From contig NZ_JAEMUD010000002.1 of NCBI RefSeq assembly GCF_018342475.1, positions 372,001 to 436,000 of the forward strand: a DNA stretch of 64,000 nucleotides, in the 5' to 3' direction. This DNA is from Parachlamydia sp. AcF125 (GTDB lineage Bacteria; Chlamydiota; Chlamydiia; Chlamydiales; Parachlamydiaceae). Positions 27,045 through 37,300 of this stretch are shown here, piece by piece. The first letter of the stretch is position 1, and each line of letters begins with the position of its first letter. A program made the position numbers and the translations under genes. The notes under the pieces are model-generated. The model did not search any database and was not told the origin of the DNA. It saw only the letters and a program-made list of their open reading frames with translations.

Positions 27045-29312
27045 TTATTTCCAGTAATAAAGTCTTAGAGCATTTATAATGACTGAAATAGAGCTCAAGC
27101 TCATCGCCAAGGCTGCGACAATAGGGCTAAGCAACCAGCCTGTAAAAGGATAGAGAATTCCCGCAGCTAAGGGAATTCCTAAGCTGTTGTAAATGAATGC
27201 TAAAAAGAGATTTTGTTTGATGTTTCGCATAATTGCTCGGCTCAGTCTGATCGCTTTTGCAATCCCAAGTAAGTCCCCTGAAACTAAAGTTACCTCTGCG
27301 CTCTCCATAGCCACATCTGTTCCTGTTCCCATGGCAATTCCGACATCAGCAGCTGCTAAAGCAGGCGCATCATTAATCCCATCTCCCGCCATCGCTACCT
27401 GGCTATTTTTCTTTTGCAGATTTCTTACAAAAGTTTGCTTATCAACAGGAGAAATTTCGGCCACTACTTCATTTATCCCCAATTGGTCGGCCACAGCCTG
27501 AGCGGTTTTCAACCGATCGCCTGATAACATGACGATTTTATTTTCCATCCGGCGTAATTCAGAGATAGCTTGTGGGGTTGTAGATTTGATCGGATCCACC
27601 ATAGACAACAAGCCAGCAGCAACTCCATCGACGGCGATATGTAAAATAGTCTCAGCAGCCTCTGTTCTTTGCTCAAGCTCCGTCAGTAATCCTAAATCCT
27701 GAATATTAAGCTGTTTTAAAAAATGCAGTTTTCCAATAAAAACCTCTCTCCCCTCAATTTTTCCTTTTACTCCGCCCCCCGCCACGGAAATAAAACCTTC
27801 GGACTTAGCAAGGGAGATAGAACGTCTTTTAGCTCCCTCTACAATAGCCCGAGCTAAAGGGTGTTCACTGTTTTGTTCAATTCCTGCAGCTAGATAAAGC
27901 AAATCTTTTTCTTTCCATGCCCCTAGCGCAAAAACTTGATTTAAAATCGGTTTTCCCTCAGTTAACGTCCCAGTTTTATCCACCACGATTGTTTGGACTT
28001 TTTCTAGTTTTTCTAAAGCTTGGGCATTTCTAATTAAGATCCCCTCTGCCGCTCCACGCCCTATTCCCACCATGATTGACAAGGATGTCGCTAGCCCCAG
28101 TGCACAGGGACAAGCTATCATTAAAACAGCGACAGCATTCAATAAACCATACACGAAAGCAGGCTGAGGACCCCACGTATACCACCCCATAAACGTCAAA
28201 ATAGAGGCGAGAATAACAAGTGGAACAAAATACCTAGCAATTCTATCGGTTAATTTTTGAATAGAAGCTCGACTTCTCTGCGCCTCTGCCACCCTCTGTA
28301 CAATTTTTGCAAGTTGGGTATCTTTTCCAATTTTGTCGGCGCGCATTAAGACAGTGCCAATTTGGTTAATGGTTCCTGTTAACAGCGTATCATTGACTTC
28401 TTTCTCCACTGGCATAGGCTCCCCTGTCATCATGGCTTCATCAAAAATACTTTTTCCCTCTACAATGATCCCATCAACTGGAACTTTGCCTCCAGGTTTA
28501 ATTCTTAAAATATTTCCGATCTGAACCTCTTCTACCGGAATTTCATATTCAATTCCCTCCTTTATCACATAGGCTGTTTTAGGTGACTTTTCTAAGAGGG
28601 CTTGGATCGCTAGTCCAGTTTTGCTAAGGGCTTTTAATTCCAATACTTGTCCCCCCAAAACTAAGACAGTAATCATAGCGGCAGTTTCAAAATACAGAGG
28701 AGTTAATCCTTGATGATGCAAAGGAGAGGGAAAAAGAGAAGGAACAAATAGGGCAGCTATACTATACAAAAATGCGGCAGAGATTCCTAATGAAATGAGG
28801 CTAAACATATTGAGGTTCCACCTTCTGAAGGACTGCCAACCTCGCTGGAAAAATGGCCCACCCGCCCATAACACAACAGGCAAGCTCAACGCAAATTGAA
28901 CGGATCTAAATACCCAAGAGGCAAAAAATTGGGAAACAAACATTCCTCCCATAGAGAGAAGAAATAAGGGAATTGTAAAAAGAAGCGCGATCCAAAATCT
29001 ATTCTGCATCTCGCGTAATTCCTGATTTTCTTCTTTTGTAAATATTTGAGGTTCAAGGATCATTCCACAAATTGGGCAATTACCTGGATAAGCTTGTTGG
29101 ACTTCTGGATGCATAAAGCAGGTATAAAGTTTGGCATGCTTCACTGCTTGAGTGGCGGCTAAATATTTTGTAGGATTACGCCTAAACTTTTCCAAGCAAG
29201 CCTTACTACAAAATAGATAGCTCTTTCCTTCGTGAGTTAATCGGCCAGCTTCATGCGATTGCTCGACTTTCATGCCGCATACGGGATCTGTGTTAACGAA
29301 GTTTTCAACCAT
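27045..29312 (-). CDS. copA: Copper-type P1B ATPase with N-terminal YHS domain
   Basis: Heavy-metal efflux pump of the CPx type. Residues 5-50 form a YHS domain (DPVCGMKV, then FCSKACLEKF); residues 64-90 are a second metal-binding motif (CFMHPEV, CPICGMIL). The core has eight predicted membrane segments, the transport motif CPCALGLATS, the phosphorylation site DKTGTLTEGKP, the HP locus SEHPLA, and the hinge GDGINDAP. Cys-Pro-Cys and the MxxSS-like C-terminal segment (AMSLSSISV) point to Cu(I)/Ag(I). It lacks the classical GMxCxxC ferredoxin-like domain, having YHS instead. Start ATG at 29312 with GAGG. Its likely role is defence against copper in the amoebal phagosome. Confidence 0.93.
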   Translation of the reverse strand: MVENFVNTDPVCGMKVEQSHEAGRLTHEGKSYLFCSKACLEKFRRNPTKYLAATQAVKHAKLYTCFMHPEVQQAYPGNCPICGMILEPQIFTKEENQELREMQNRFWIALLFTIPLFLLSMGGMFVSQFFASWVFRSVQFALSLPVVLWAGGPFFQRGWQSFRRWNLNMFSLISLGISAAFLYSIAALFVPSLFPSPLHHQGLTPLYFETAAMITVLVLGGQVLELKALSKTGLAIQALLEKSPKTAYVIKEGIEYEIPVEEVQIGNILRIKPGGKVPVDGIIVEGKSIFDEAMMTGEPMPVEKEVNDTLLTGTINQIGTVLMRADKIGKDTQLAKIVQRVAEAQRSRASIQKLTDRIARYFVPLVILASILTFMGWYTWGPQPAFVYGLLNAVAVLMIACPCALGLATSLSIMVGIGRGAAEGILIRNAQALEKLEKVQTIVVDKTGTLTEGKPILNQVFALGAWKEKDLLYLAAGIEQNSEHPLARAIVEGAKRRSISLAKSEGFISVAGGGVKGKIEGREVFIGKLHFLKQLNIQDLGLLTELEQRTEAAETILHIAVDGVAAGLLSMVDPIKSTTPQAISELRRMENKIVMLSGDRLKTAQAVADQLGINEVVAEISPVDKQTFVRNLQKKNSQVAMAGDGINDAPALAAADVGIAMGTGTDVAMESAEVTLVSGDLLGIAKAIRLSRAIMRNIKQNLFLAFIYNSLGIPLAAGILYPFTGWLLSPIVAALAMSLSSISVIINALRLYYWK

Positions 29313-29404
29313 TGCAACCTCACTAATTTTTTTTAAATATTCATTTAAAATAAGACCTGTTATAATACATCTACCATTTTTAAACTTTAAATTTTAAATA
29401 AATC

Positions 29405-29938
29405 ATGTTACTTCCTCTTGCCTATTACGGAAACCCGGTTCTCCGGAAAAAAGCGACACAAATTGAAAAAATTGACGATTCTATTCGCCAATTAGCTGCA
29501 GATATGATTGAAACCATGCACGCCACTAATGGGATTGGCTTAGCGGCTACTCAAATCGCTCAGCTCCTCTCTATCTTTGTGACTTGCGTTCCTATTGCTC
29601 AAGAAGATGGGAGTTGGATTGAGGGCAAGGATCGGGTCTTTATTAATCCAAAAATTTTAACGTACAGCCAAGAATTCCACGTTTTTTCTGAAGGCTGCCT
29701 CTCTATTCCCAAATTATTTGCCAATGTAGCACGTCCTGAAAGGATTAAAATTCAGGCGATGGATCTAGAAGGACATACTTTCGAAGAAACCATGACAGGT
29801 TATGAAGCCACTAATTTCATGCACGAAAATGACCACTTAAATGGAGTTCTTTTTATCGATCGCTTAGAGCGCAAGGAAAGAAAAAAAATTGAACCTATCT
29901 TGCAACAAATCAAGAAAAAATATGCTTTGAAAAATTAA
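29405..29938 (+). CDS. def: Peptide deformylase
   Basis: Removes the formyl group from nascent polypeptides in the cytoplasm, using a metal. The three motifs are present: GIGLAATQI, EGCLSIP (metal-binding Cys) and HENDHLNG (His-Glu-His). The length of 177 residues is normal, and the start is ATG at 29405. It is divergent from the copper ATPase gene with about 90 bp between, and is followed by mgtE after 75 bp on the same strand. Confidence 0.97.
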   Translation: MLLPLAYYGNPVLRKKATQIEKIDDSIRQLAADMIETMHATNGIGLAATQIAQLLSIFVTCVPIAQEDGSWIEGKDRVFINPKILTYSQEFHVFSEGCLSIPKLFANVARPERIKIQAMDLEGHTFEETMTGYEATNFMHENDHLNGVLFIDRLERKERKKIEPILQQIKKKYALKN

Positions 29939-30013
29939 TTCTTAAACAAAAAAACTTGTTATAAAGGAAAAGATGTTCAATTTTAATCTTAGATACGTGT
30001 GGGAGTCTAAGGG

Positions 30014-31393
30014 ATGTATGATTCATTTGACAAAGAACATCTTAAGAAATTAATCCATTTGCATAATCGCAAGGAGATTACGCAAGCCGTTAAAACTTCT
30101 TTACCAGCAGATTTAGCAGAGCTTTTTTCCGAATTATCGGAAAAAGATCAAAAATATCTCTTTGAATTGCTTCCCCCAGACCTTTCTACAAAAGTCTTTG
30201 AATTTCTTGATTCCTCTACGCAGCAAGAAATCTTAAAACTTCTTTCCATTTCTCAAGTCACTCATTTATTGAACGCCATTTCGCCTGATGACCGTACGGC
30301 CTTTTTAGAAAAACTCCCACCTAAATCTCTGAATGACTATTTAATCCTTCTCACCCCTTCCGAGCAAAGTGTAGCACTGAAGTTACTGGGATATCCAGAA
30401 AATAGCGTGGGTCGCTTAATGACGCCTGATTTTCTAGCAGTTAGAAAAGAATGGTCAGTGAAGCAAGTCTTAGACTACATAAGAGCGTATGGACATGACA
30501 GCGAAACAATTAACCTCATTTATGTCGTAGATGAAAAAGGAAAGTTATTAGACGATATTAAGATTAAAGAGTTTTTATTTGTTCCTCCTACCTATAAGGT
30601 GGCCGATTTAATGGATAACTCTTTCGCAGCTCTTTGCGTAACAGACGATCAAGAAGTCGCGATTAATACTTTTAAGAAAAATAACCGCGGCGCTTTGCCC
30701 GTGATTGACTCTCAAGGGATTTTAAAAGGCATTGTTACGATTGACGATGTTTTGTTTGTTGCCGAAGAAGAGGATACGGAAGACATCCAAAAAATTGGAG
30801 GAGTGGAAGCATTAGAAGACCCCTATATGGAGGCCCCCCTTTTTCGATTGATTCAAAAACGTGCCTTTTGGTTGGTAATATTGTTTGTAGGAGAGCTTTT
30901 TACAGCCTCTGCCATGACATTTTTTGAAGAAGATATTGCCAAAGCAGTCGCTCTGGCATTATTTGTACCCTTAATCATCTCAAGCGGCGGTAACTCGGGA
31001 TCTCAAGCATCTTCGCTCATCATTCGAGCTATGGCTCTTGGCGAGATTAATTTGAAAGACTGGTGGAAAGTCATGGGTCGTGAGCTTATTTCTGGCCTTT
31101 TGCTAGGATCTATTCTGGCTATCATTGGATTCGTACGGATTGGAATTTGGACCCTTTTTACAGATGTCTATGGGCCTCATTGGTTGCTGCTCGGGTTAAC
31201 TGTGAGCCTTTCTCTCATTGGAGTAGTAACCTGGGGAACGATTATGGGTTCTATGCTTCCTATTCTCATTAAACGCCTAGGAGGAGATCCCGCTTTATCT
31301 TCAGCTCCCTTTGTCGCCACCTTGGTAGATGTCTCGGGAATTATTATTTATTTTAGCCTAGCAGTCCTTATTCTCAAGGGAGTTTTGCTATAA
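30014..31393 (+). CDS. mgtE: Magnesium transporter MgtE
   Basis: Mg2+ channel/transporter of the inner membrane. The N-terminal domain is a helical bundle rich in L and E (about residues 1-130), then two CBS domains (residues 130-260, with VVDEKGKLLDDIKIKEFL and GALPVIDSQGILKGIVTIDDV), and a C-terminal five-helix pore with the conserved SSGGNSGSQASSLIIRA at its centre. CBS domains close the pore when internal Mg2+ is high in known MgtE. Length is 459 residues. It ends by convergence with the U-box gene. Confidence 0.96.
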   Translation: MYDSFDKEHLKKLIHLHNRKEITQAVKTSLPADLAELFSELSEKDQKYLFELLPPDLSTKVFEFLDSSTQQEILKLLSISQVTHLLNAISPDDRTAFLEKLPPKSLNDYLILLTPSEQSVALKLLGYPENSVGRLMTPDFLAVRKEWSVKQVLDYIRAYGHDSETINLIYVVDEKGKLLDDIKIKEFLFVPPTYKVADLMDNSFAALCVTDDQEVAINTFKKNNRGALPVIDSQGILKGIVTIDDVLFVAEEEDTEDIQKIGGVEALEDPYMEAPLFRLIQKRAFWLVILFVGELFTASAMTFFEEDIAKAVALALFVPLIISSGGNSGSQASSLIIRAMALGEINLKDWWKVMGRELISGLLLGSILAIIGFVRIGIWTLFTDVYGPHWLLLGLTVSLSLIGVVTWGTIMGSMLPILIKRLGGDPALSSAPFVATLVDVSGIIIYFSLAVLILKGVLL

Positions 31394-31470
31394 AAAACAA
31401 AATTTTTTTCCTCTCGCACGCCTCTCCCTCATAAAAATGGAACAATCGGGATCAATTTTCGTGTGCTTTT

Positions 31471-31500
31471 TTCTGAAAAAGCCATCTAAGGCTTTCTAAA
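31471..31500 (-). terminator. Intrinsic terminator of the U-box gene
   Basis: On the minus strand AAAGCC-TTAGAT-GGCTTT followed by TTTC; it lies within 50 bases of the U-box gene's stop codon. Confidence 0.6.
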
Positions 31501-31519
31501 AACTTAGAAACCCGATGAA

Positions 31520-33961
31520 TTAGGGATCTGCAGAAGAAAATTTGCGAAACCGCTCGCTTGCAGCTCGGAGGGCAGGGTTAGGGGTTAAGATTTTACTTAA
31601 ACGCTCTCGCGTGATAGGAGAGGTTCCGTTTTCCTCCATCCATTTTTCAATAGCCCATGCTTCATAATTGGAACCGTCGCTTGCTGTCACGGGATTTTTC
31701 ATATATCTTCGCGTAATAGGGCAAATACAGTCCTCACGCTTAAATTCTTTTGGAGTCTGAGGGACTTCCTCTTTCTCTATTTTTTCCCATGAGGCTTCCT
31801 CTTCTTCGCTTTGATCGCTGAAAGGATTGAGTTTTTTTTGCCATTGGTCGTACAAGAAAGCGATGAAGCTTTTTTCAATTCCATTTTTTGTTATCCTCTT
31901 ATCTGCAATCCCTGCCAGGTGAACAATTCTTTCAAGTTTTATCCAAAATAATTCCGCACCTTTTTTATCGTTATTTTCAATGATGGAAAAGCATCCTTTT
32001 AAGTTCAAACTATCGTCATTAAAATCTTCCCTTTTGATGACAATCACTTTATTTCGTTTGTTTTCAAAGTGGGAAAAAATCAAGCTTTTAAATATTTTGA
32101 ATTCAGCTTGCCTATTAGCAGAAAGGTTAGAATATTTTTTTGGTATCCTGACAACTATCCCGTCCGCGCCCTTTGCTATCTCCGGATCGCGGCTCTGCGC
32201 ATGCCAAATTAAAGAAAAGCCAGCAGATTTTAAATCATGAGAAAAAGAGAATGCTTCGGGATTAGCGGCTGAATCGTCAAAATCTATCAAAACACACTTT
32301 TTTGCATTACTCTCCACTTCCATCTTAATGAGGGATAGGCATTCTTGGTAAGCGTTTAGCTCTGGGGTGGAATATTCCTCTATTCCTATCAATTCTTTGT
32401 ATTTTCTTTCTAGATAGAGTTCAAAACTTTGCTCTCCTCTATCTGCAGGCATAGGAGACAAATGGACTCCCATAATTTTAGAAAACAATTGAAGCCTTTC
32501 CCAATAAGGTTGGGGGTGAGTAGCATCGCTCAAATCTACCACCAAACTTCCATTGTCTTTCAAGGCTTGAATTTCAGGCGGAAGAGCCCCACATTTTTTA
32601 AACAGAAGAACGGTAGTCCGTTTGGGATCTTTTAATAAATCAGTGTGGCATCTTACCTCTTCACATTTTTGGCGGTTTATTTCGTATTTCTTAGTATATA
32701 CCACAAATATGGCGTTACTCGCTTTTAGCTTTTCTTCATTAAGCTTAAAACCTAGCACCTCTAGCTCCCCGCTAAGTCCGTAGCTTTCCGTATCTTCGTC
32801 GAAATTACCTAACGGATCGGCGATTTCGAAAAGAATCACCTCTTCTTCCCTATCTCGAGGTTTATCCATACTTCTCAGGATCACAAGACATTCCTCATAA
32901 GCAAAAGAAGGGGATAAAGGGCTTTTTGTCTCTTCTATCCAAAAATAATCGTCGCTGTTTTCTCTTTCTGCCTCTTCAACAACAGCCTCTTTCAAACTTT
33001 CCGGCTCCTTTTCCTCTTCAGCTTGCAAAATATAGGAGTTAGGGGGCGATCCTAGGGGAAGGGGTGCAAAAATACGGACTCTCGGTTCTAAAGAAAGCTT
33101 GTATTTTTCCAACTTTTCGAGCCATAGATTTTTTAGATCTCTCATAAAATCGCTTGCTATAAATGGCAGCCCGGCTGCACAAGCAATCCCTGTTAGCATA
33201 TTTAAGTAAAACTTTTCTGTATCTGATGGATCGGATACATCTATGTAATAATTTTTACCCCCATTTTTCGAGGAAATTTTTTTAGTAGAAGTAAATGCAA
33301 AGTTCACAATTATTTTATTTTCAAGCGGCAAAAATTCAAATAAATTCTCATTAGACCATTCGTCTTTTTCAGATTCAATTTCTAGGCGACAAATGATATG
33401 ATGGTTGAGAGTGTGGTTATAGTTAAAAGCAAAGTCACATTCATTTGGTTTTTTTCTGGGGACAGAAAGGCCTGCTTCTTCAAAGTATTGATACATTTCA
33501 TCAAAAAGATGGTTAATAAAGCCTGGAACCACCACAAAGCATTTGGACTGATGCTTGAGCGCGCGCAGCTTGTCTTTAATTAAAGCTAAGCATTCTTCAA
33601 AAGCCTCCTGATAAATATGGCTGGAATTTTTCTCTGGCGAAATAATTTTTGTGACTTTCTTAACTTTTTTAACTTCAACCTCTTCCTCCTCTTTCAAGGG
33701 GGTTGCTCTAAAGCAAGAGCACGAAGAATTTGAAGTGAATCCGTTTGCCTGATAAAATTTGATATTGTGCTGAAGTAAAATTTGGAATAAGGAATTGAGC
33801 TCGTGACATTTTAATTCTTTTTCTTCACAATCAGATTTACCGCGGAGTTTAAAGTTTACAGTATGAACACCACCTTTTGCCTGTAAAGCTTCTATGGTAA
33901 CAAACTCAACGAGGGAAAAATCCCCATTAAAATGAGTCGTGTAAGAGAAAGGTGCTTGCAT
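31520..33961 (-). CDS. U-box protein with three repeated alpha/beta modules, candidate E3 ligase effector
   Basis: 813 residues. The C-terminus (744-807) is a U-box: CPITRRYMKNPVTASDG, YEAWAIEKWME, TSPITRERLSK, then NPALRA. U-boxes recruit host E2 enzymes. Upstream there are three similar modules (about 117-290, 354-525, 537-710). Each begins with an AYEECL-type helix, has a buried strand (CFVVV, VILFEI, CVLIDF), then an AGF/LGF element, an AIFVVYTKKY- or GIVVRIPKKY-type strand, and ends with a W/F-rich helix. This order resembles a TIR or SEFIR fold, but no catalytic TIR Glu is evident. Start ATG has AAAGGA upstream. Secretion signal is not seen. Host ubiquitin ligase activity is inferred from the U-box. 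Confidence 0.85.
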   Translation of the reverse strand: MQAPFSYTTHFNGDFSLVEFVTIEALQAKGGVHTVNFKLRGKSDCEEKELKCHELNSLFQILLQHNIKFYQANGFTSNSSCSCFRATPLKEEEEVEVKKVKKVTKIISPEKNSSHIYQEAFEECLALIKDKLRALKHQSKCFVVVPGFINHLFDEMYQYFEEAGLSVPRKKPNECDFAFNYNHTLNHHIICRLEIESEKDEWSNENLFEFLPLENKIIVNFAFTSTKKISSKNGGKNYYIDVSDPSDTEKFYLNMLTGIACAAGLPFIASDFMRDLKNLWLEKLEKYKLSLEPRVRIFAPLPLGSPPNSYILQAEEEKEPESLKEAVVEEAERENSDDYFWIEETKSPLSPSFAYEECLVILRSMDKPRDREEEVILFEIADPLGNFDEDTESYGLSGELEVLGFKLNEEKLKASNAIFVVYTKKYEINRQKCEEVRCHTDLLKDPKRTTVLLFKKCGALPPEIQALKDNGSLVVDLSDATHPQPYWERLQLFSKIMGVHLSPMPADRGEQSFELYLERKYKELIGIEEYSTPELNAYQECLSLIKMEVESNAKKCVLIDFDDSAANPEAFSFSHDLKSAGFSLIWHAQSRDPEIAKGADGIVVRIPKKYSNLSANRQAEFKIFKSLIFSHFENKRNKVIVIKREDFNDDSLNLKGCFSIIENNDKKGAELFWIKLERIVHLAGIADKRITKNGIEKSFIAFLYDQWQKKLNPFSDQSEEEEASWEKIEKEEVPQTPKEFKREDCICPITRRYMKNPVTASDGSNYEAWAIEKWMEENGTSPITRERLSKILTPNPALRAASERFRKFSSADP

Positions 33962-34335
33962 ATAAATTCCTTTAAAAATGGATGGAAAGACATTGTTTAT
34001 CTTTTCTTAGAGAATTGACTCTCAAAATCATAAGGCTATTTCCGCAGAAGCAAAAAACAAGCTTCAGACCATAAAAATTCCCCTCACACGTCCTCAAAAT
34101 ACGTTCTAGGGCTCATTCCTCAACATAAAGCTTATCGATCGCAAATTAGCATACCTCCCTTTTATTGGATAGGTCTCTTTAAAAATGCGGTATGCCTAAA
34201 CGGATTGATTAATAAGAAATCCCTCTTTTTAATATCTAAGCTAAAAAAGAGGGAATATTTTAAAGTTTACCGAGCTGACTTTACGGATAGAAAAAGCCTT
34301 CATTTTTTTTGAAGGCTTTTTCCTCTCGATGAGGA
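33962..34335. other. 374-bp gap before ileS (3' side)
   Basis: Contains the promoter region of the U-box gene and, at 34291-34321, the ileS terminator. Otherwise AT-rich with no gene or RNA recognised. Confidence 0.5.
34291..34321 (-). terminator. Intrinsic terminator of ileS
   Basis: AAAAAGCCTTCA and TGAAGGCTTTTT form a 12-bp stem with a short loop of T; T- and A-runs flank it on both sides. It lies 15 bases past the ileS stop codon. Confidence 0.85.
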
Positions 34336-37300
34336 TCACATTTTAATGAGATTGATTTTAGTTTTTTCTCCATTTAGATCCCATTCTTGCCCATCCACTT
34401 TATCTAGAAAGTCTACCTGAAGAGCCAATACTTCCCCATGGATATAAGCCCCATGCTGTACAAAACACTCTTTAACTCTTTCCGTTGTTTCTAGCTGGAT
34501 GCAAATGCGATCGGTCACCGCAAAACCTGCTTCACGCCGCATTGTATTGACTTTATTGATCACTTCGCGCGCTAAACCTTCTATGAGCAAAGGTTCTGTC
34601 AAAATAGTATCTAAAGCGACTGTGAGCATCCCTTCATTTGCAGCAATCATTCCTGAATGCACAGAACGTTCAACTTGCACATCTTCATTAGTCACCCATA
34701 ACTCTTTGCCTTCAAGCATCACTGCTAAGCTTTTACCTTCTAGAAGTTCGGCTAACTGGGCTTGTGTGAATGTATCAATTGCTTGTTGGGCAGCTTTCAT
34801 CAACTTTCCAACTTTTTTTCCCAGAACTCGAAAGTTAGGCTTTGCTTTTAAGCTCACCCATTCAGTCTCATTCGAGCTAAATTCAACCTTTTTAACATTA
34901 AGCTCTTCGGCGATTAGATGTTGTTGGTCTATTAAAAAGTGCAAAATAGGCTCATCGGGACATGCCAGGTGAACGGCTGCTAAAGGCTGGCGCACTTTTA
35001 GCTTATGCTCTTTGCGCAAGGCATGCCCTAAACTCACCACTGTCTGCACAGCTTCCATCCCTTTTTCTAGTTCTTGATTGCGCAACTTTTTTTGATAAAC
35101 AGGATAAGCACATAAGTGCACAGAGATAGGCATATCCTCACGGCGAAGATTGCTATAAATGCTTTCAGTAATAAAGGGAATAAAAGGAGCAGCAATTTTC
35201 GCAAGGGTCAGCAACGTATGATAAAGTGTCGAAAAAGCTTGATGCCGATCTTGATTGGCCTCTTCCTGCCAAAAACGTCTTCTTGAGCGGCGGATATACC
35301 AGTTTGTCAATTGGTCTACAAACTTGACAAACGGTTCAACCGCCGCACTTAAGTCATAGGCGTCCATCCCCTCTTCCACTTGGAGCACCAATTTATTAAG
35401 AAGGGACAAGAGCCATTGATCGATGACTGCCTCAGGCTTTAACTCTTCCTTTGCAGAAGGCCTCCAATCATAAATACGAGCATAAGTCACAAAAAAGCTA
35501 TAAGCATTCCACATCGGAATTAAGATTTGACGCAATACAAGCTCTACCCCTTTCTCCGAAAAACAAAGATCCTCTCCCCGCACAGCAGCGCTATGCATCA
35601 TATAAAGGCGAACCGCATCAGCGCCAAACTTTTCAACTACACTTGTGGGATCTGGATAATTGCGGAGTCTTTTTGACATTTTAGCTCCATCTTCAGCCAG
35701 AATGATCCCGTTCACAATTACGTTTTTAAACGCAGGTTGCTCAAACAAGGCCGTCGAAAGAATGGTGAGAGTGTAAAACCATCCTCTTGTTTGGTCTAAT
35801 CCTTCAGCAATAAAGTCTGCAGGGAAGTTGCCTTCAAAAAGTTCCCGATTCTCAAAAGGGTAATGATTCTGGGCGTAAGGCATGGAGCCTGATTCAAACC
35901 AGCAATCAAAAACTTCAGGCACACGCTTAAAAACCTTCCCATTGCGTTCAAGAAGGAGATCGTCGATAAAATGGCGATGCAAATCTGTTATTTTATGCCC
36001 CGCTTCTTTTTCTAATTCTGCCATACTGCCGATCACAATCAACTCCCCATCTTCTGCCCTCCAAATGGGTATAGGGGTTCCCCAATAGCGGTTTCGACTG
36101 ATCGCCCAATCCCGAGCCCCTTCTAGCCATTTGCCAAAGCGCCCAAATTGAATATGGCTAGGAGTCCAATGGATTTCACGGTTAGAGGCTAAGAGGTTGT
36201 CTTTAATTTTTTCCACCGCCACAAACCATGTGCTCATCGCGCGATAAATTAAAGGGGTATCTGAGCGCCAACAAAAAGGATAACGGTGATGAATGGTGCC
36301 ATGCTGAAAGATTTTTCCTTCCCCTTTTAGTCGTTTGATAATATCCTTATCCGCATCTTTAACGAAAAGTCCTTCATATTCGGGAATCTCTGCTGTAAAT
36401 AAACCATTTGTGTTAACAGGACACACAATTTCGATTCCTGCCCTTTGCGCCGCATAAAAGTCCACTTCCCCAAATGCTGGGGCACAATGCACGAGTCCTG
36501 TCCCCTCTTCCGTGGAAACACTCCCCTCTTCAATGACTCGAAAAGCCCCAGTCTGAGCTCGATCTGCAAAATAAGAAAAGGCGGGTATGTACCTGAGCCC
36601 AATCAAATCTTTCCCTTTCATCTGCTGCACAACTGTGTAGCTCGTTTCCTCTTTAAAATTACGAGGAAGATTAGGCTGAGCTAAAATGTAATACTTTCCA
36701 GAGGCATGGTCTTGAATTTTGACATAATCGATTTCAGGCCCAGCTAAAATGGCTAAATTGGAGACCAATGTCCAAGGAGTAGTTGTCCAAATAAGCAAAG
36801 AAGTATTGGGTTCATTTTCTAGGGGGAAAGCCACTGTTAAAGAAGGGTCATCCACTTCCTTGTAATTTTCCCCTGCTTCAAAATTGGATAAAGGGGTGCC
36901 CAGCTTAGCGGAAAAAGGCATGACTTTAAAACCTTCGTAAACTAAGCCTTTCTCATATAGCTGTTTAAATACCCACCACACCGATTCCATAAAGGAGACA
37001 TCCATGGTGCGATAAGTATTCGAAAAATCGACCCATCGCCCCATGCGCATAACCGTTTTTTTCCACTCTTCGGTATAGCGCAATACAATCTTGCGACATT
37101 CTTCATTGAAATTAGCAATTCCAAACGCCTCGATCGAAGCAGCGCCTGATAGCCCTTGGCTTTTCTCAATCTCATTTTCAATAGGCAAGCCATGGCAATC
37201 CCAGCCAAAGCGGCGAGGCACGCAAAATCCTTTCATGGTTTTATAACGAGGTACCACGTCTTTGATAGTTCCAGCCAGCAGGTGTCCATAGTGAGGCAAA

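Noticed and set aside
34499-34972. 157-codon antisense frame inside ileS
   Set aside because: Lies wholly within ileS, whose protein sequence is conserved; frame is a shadow.
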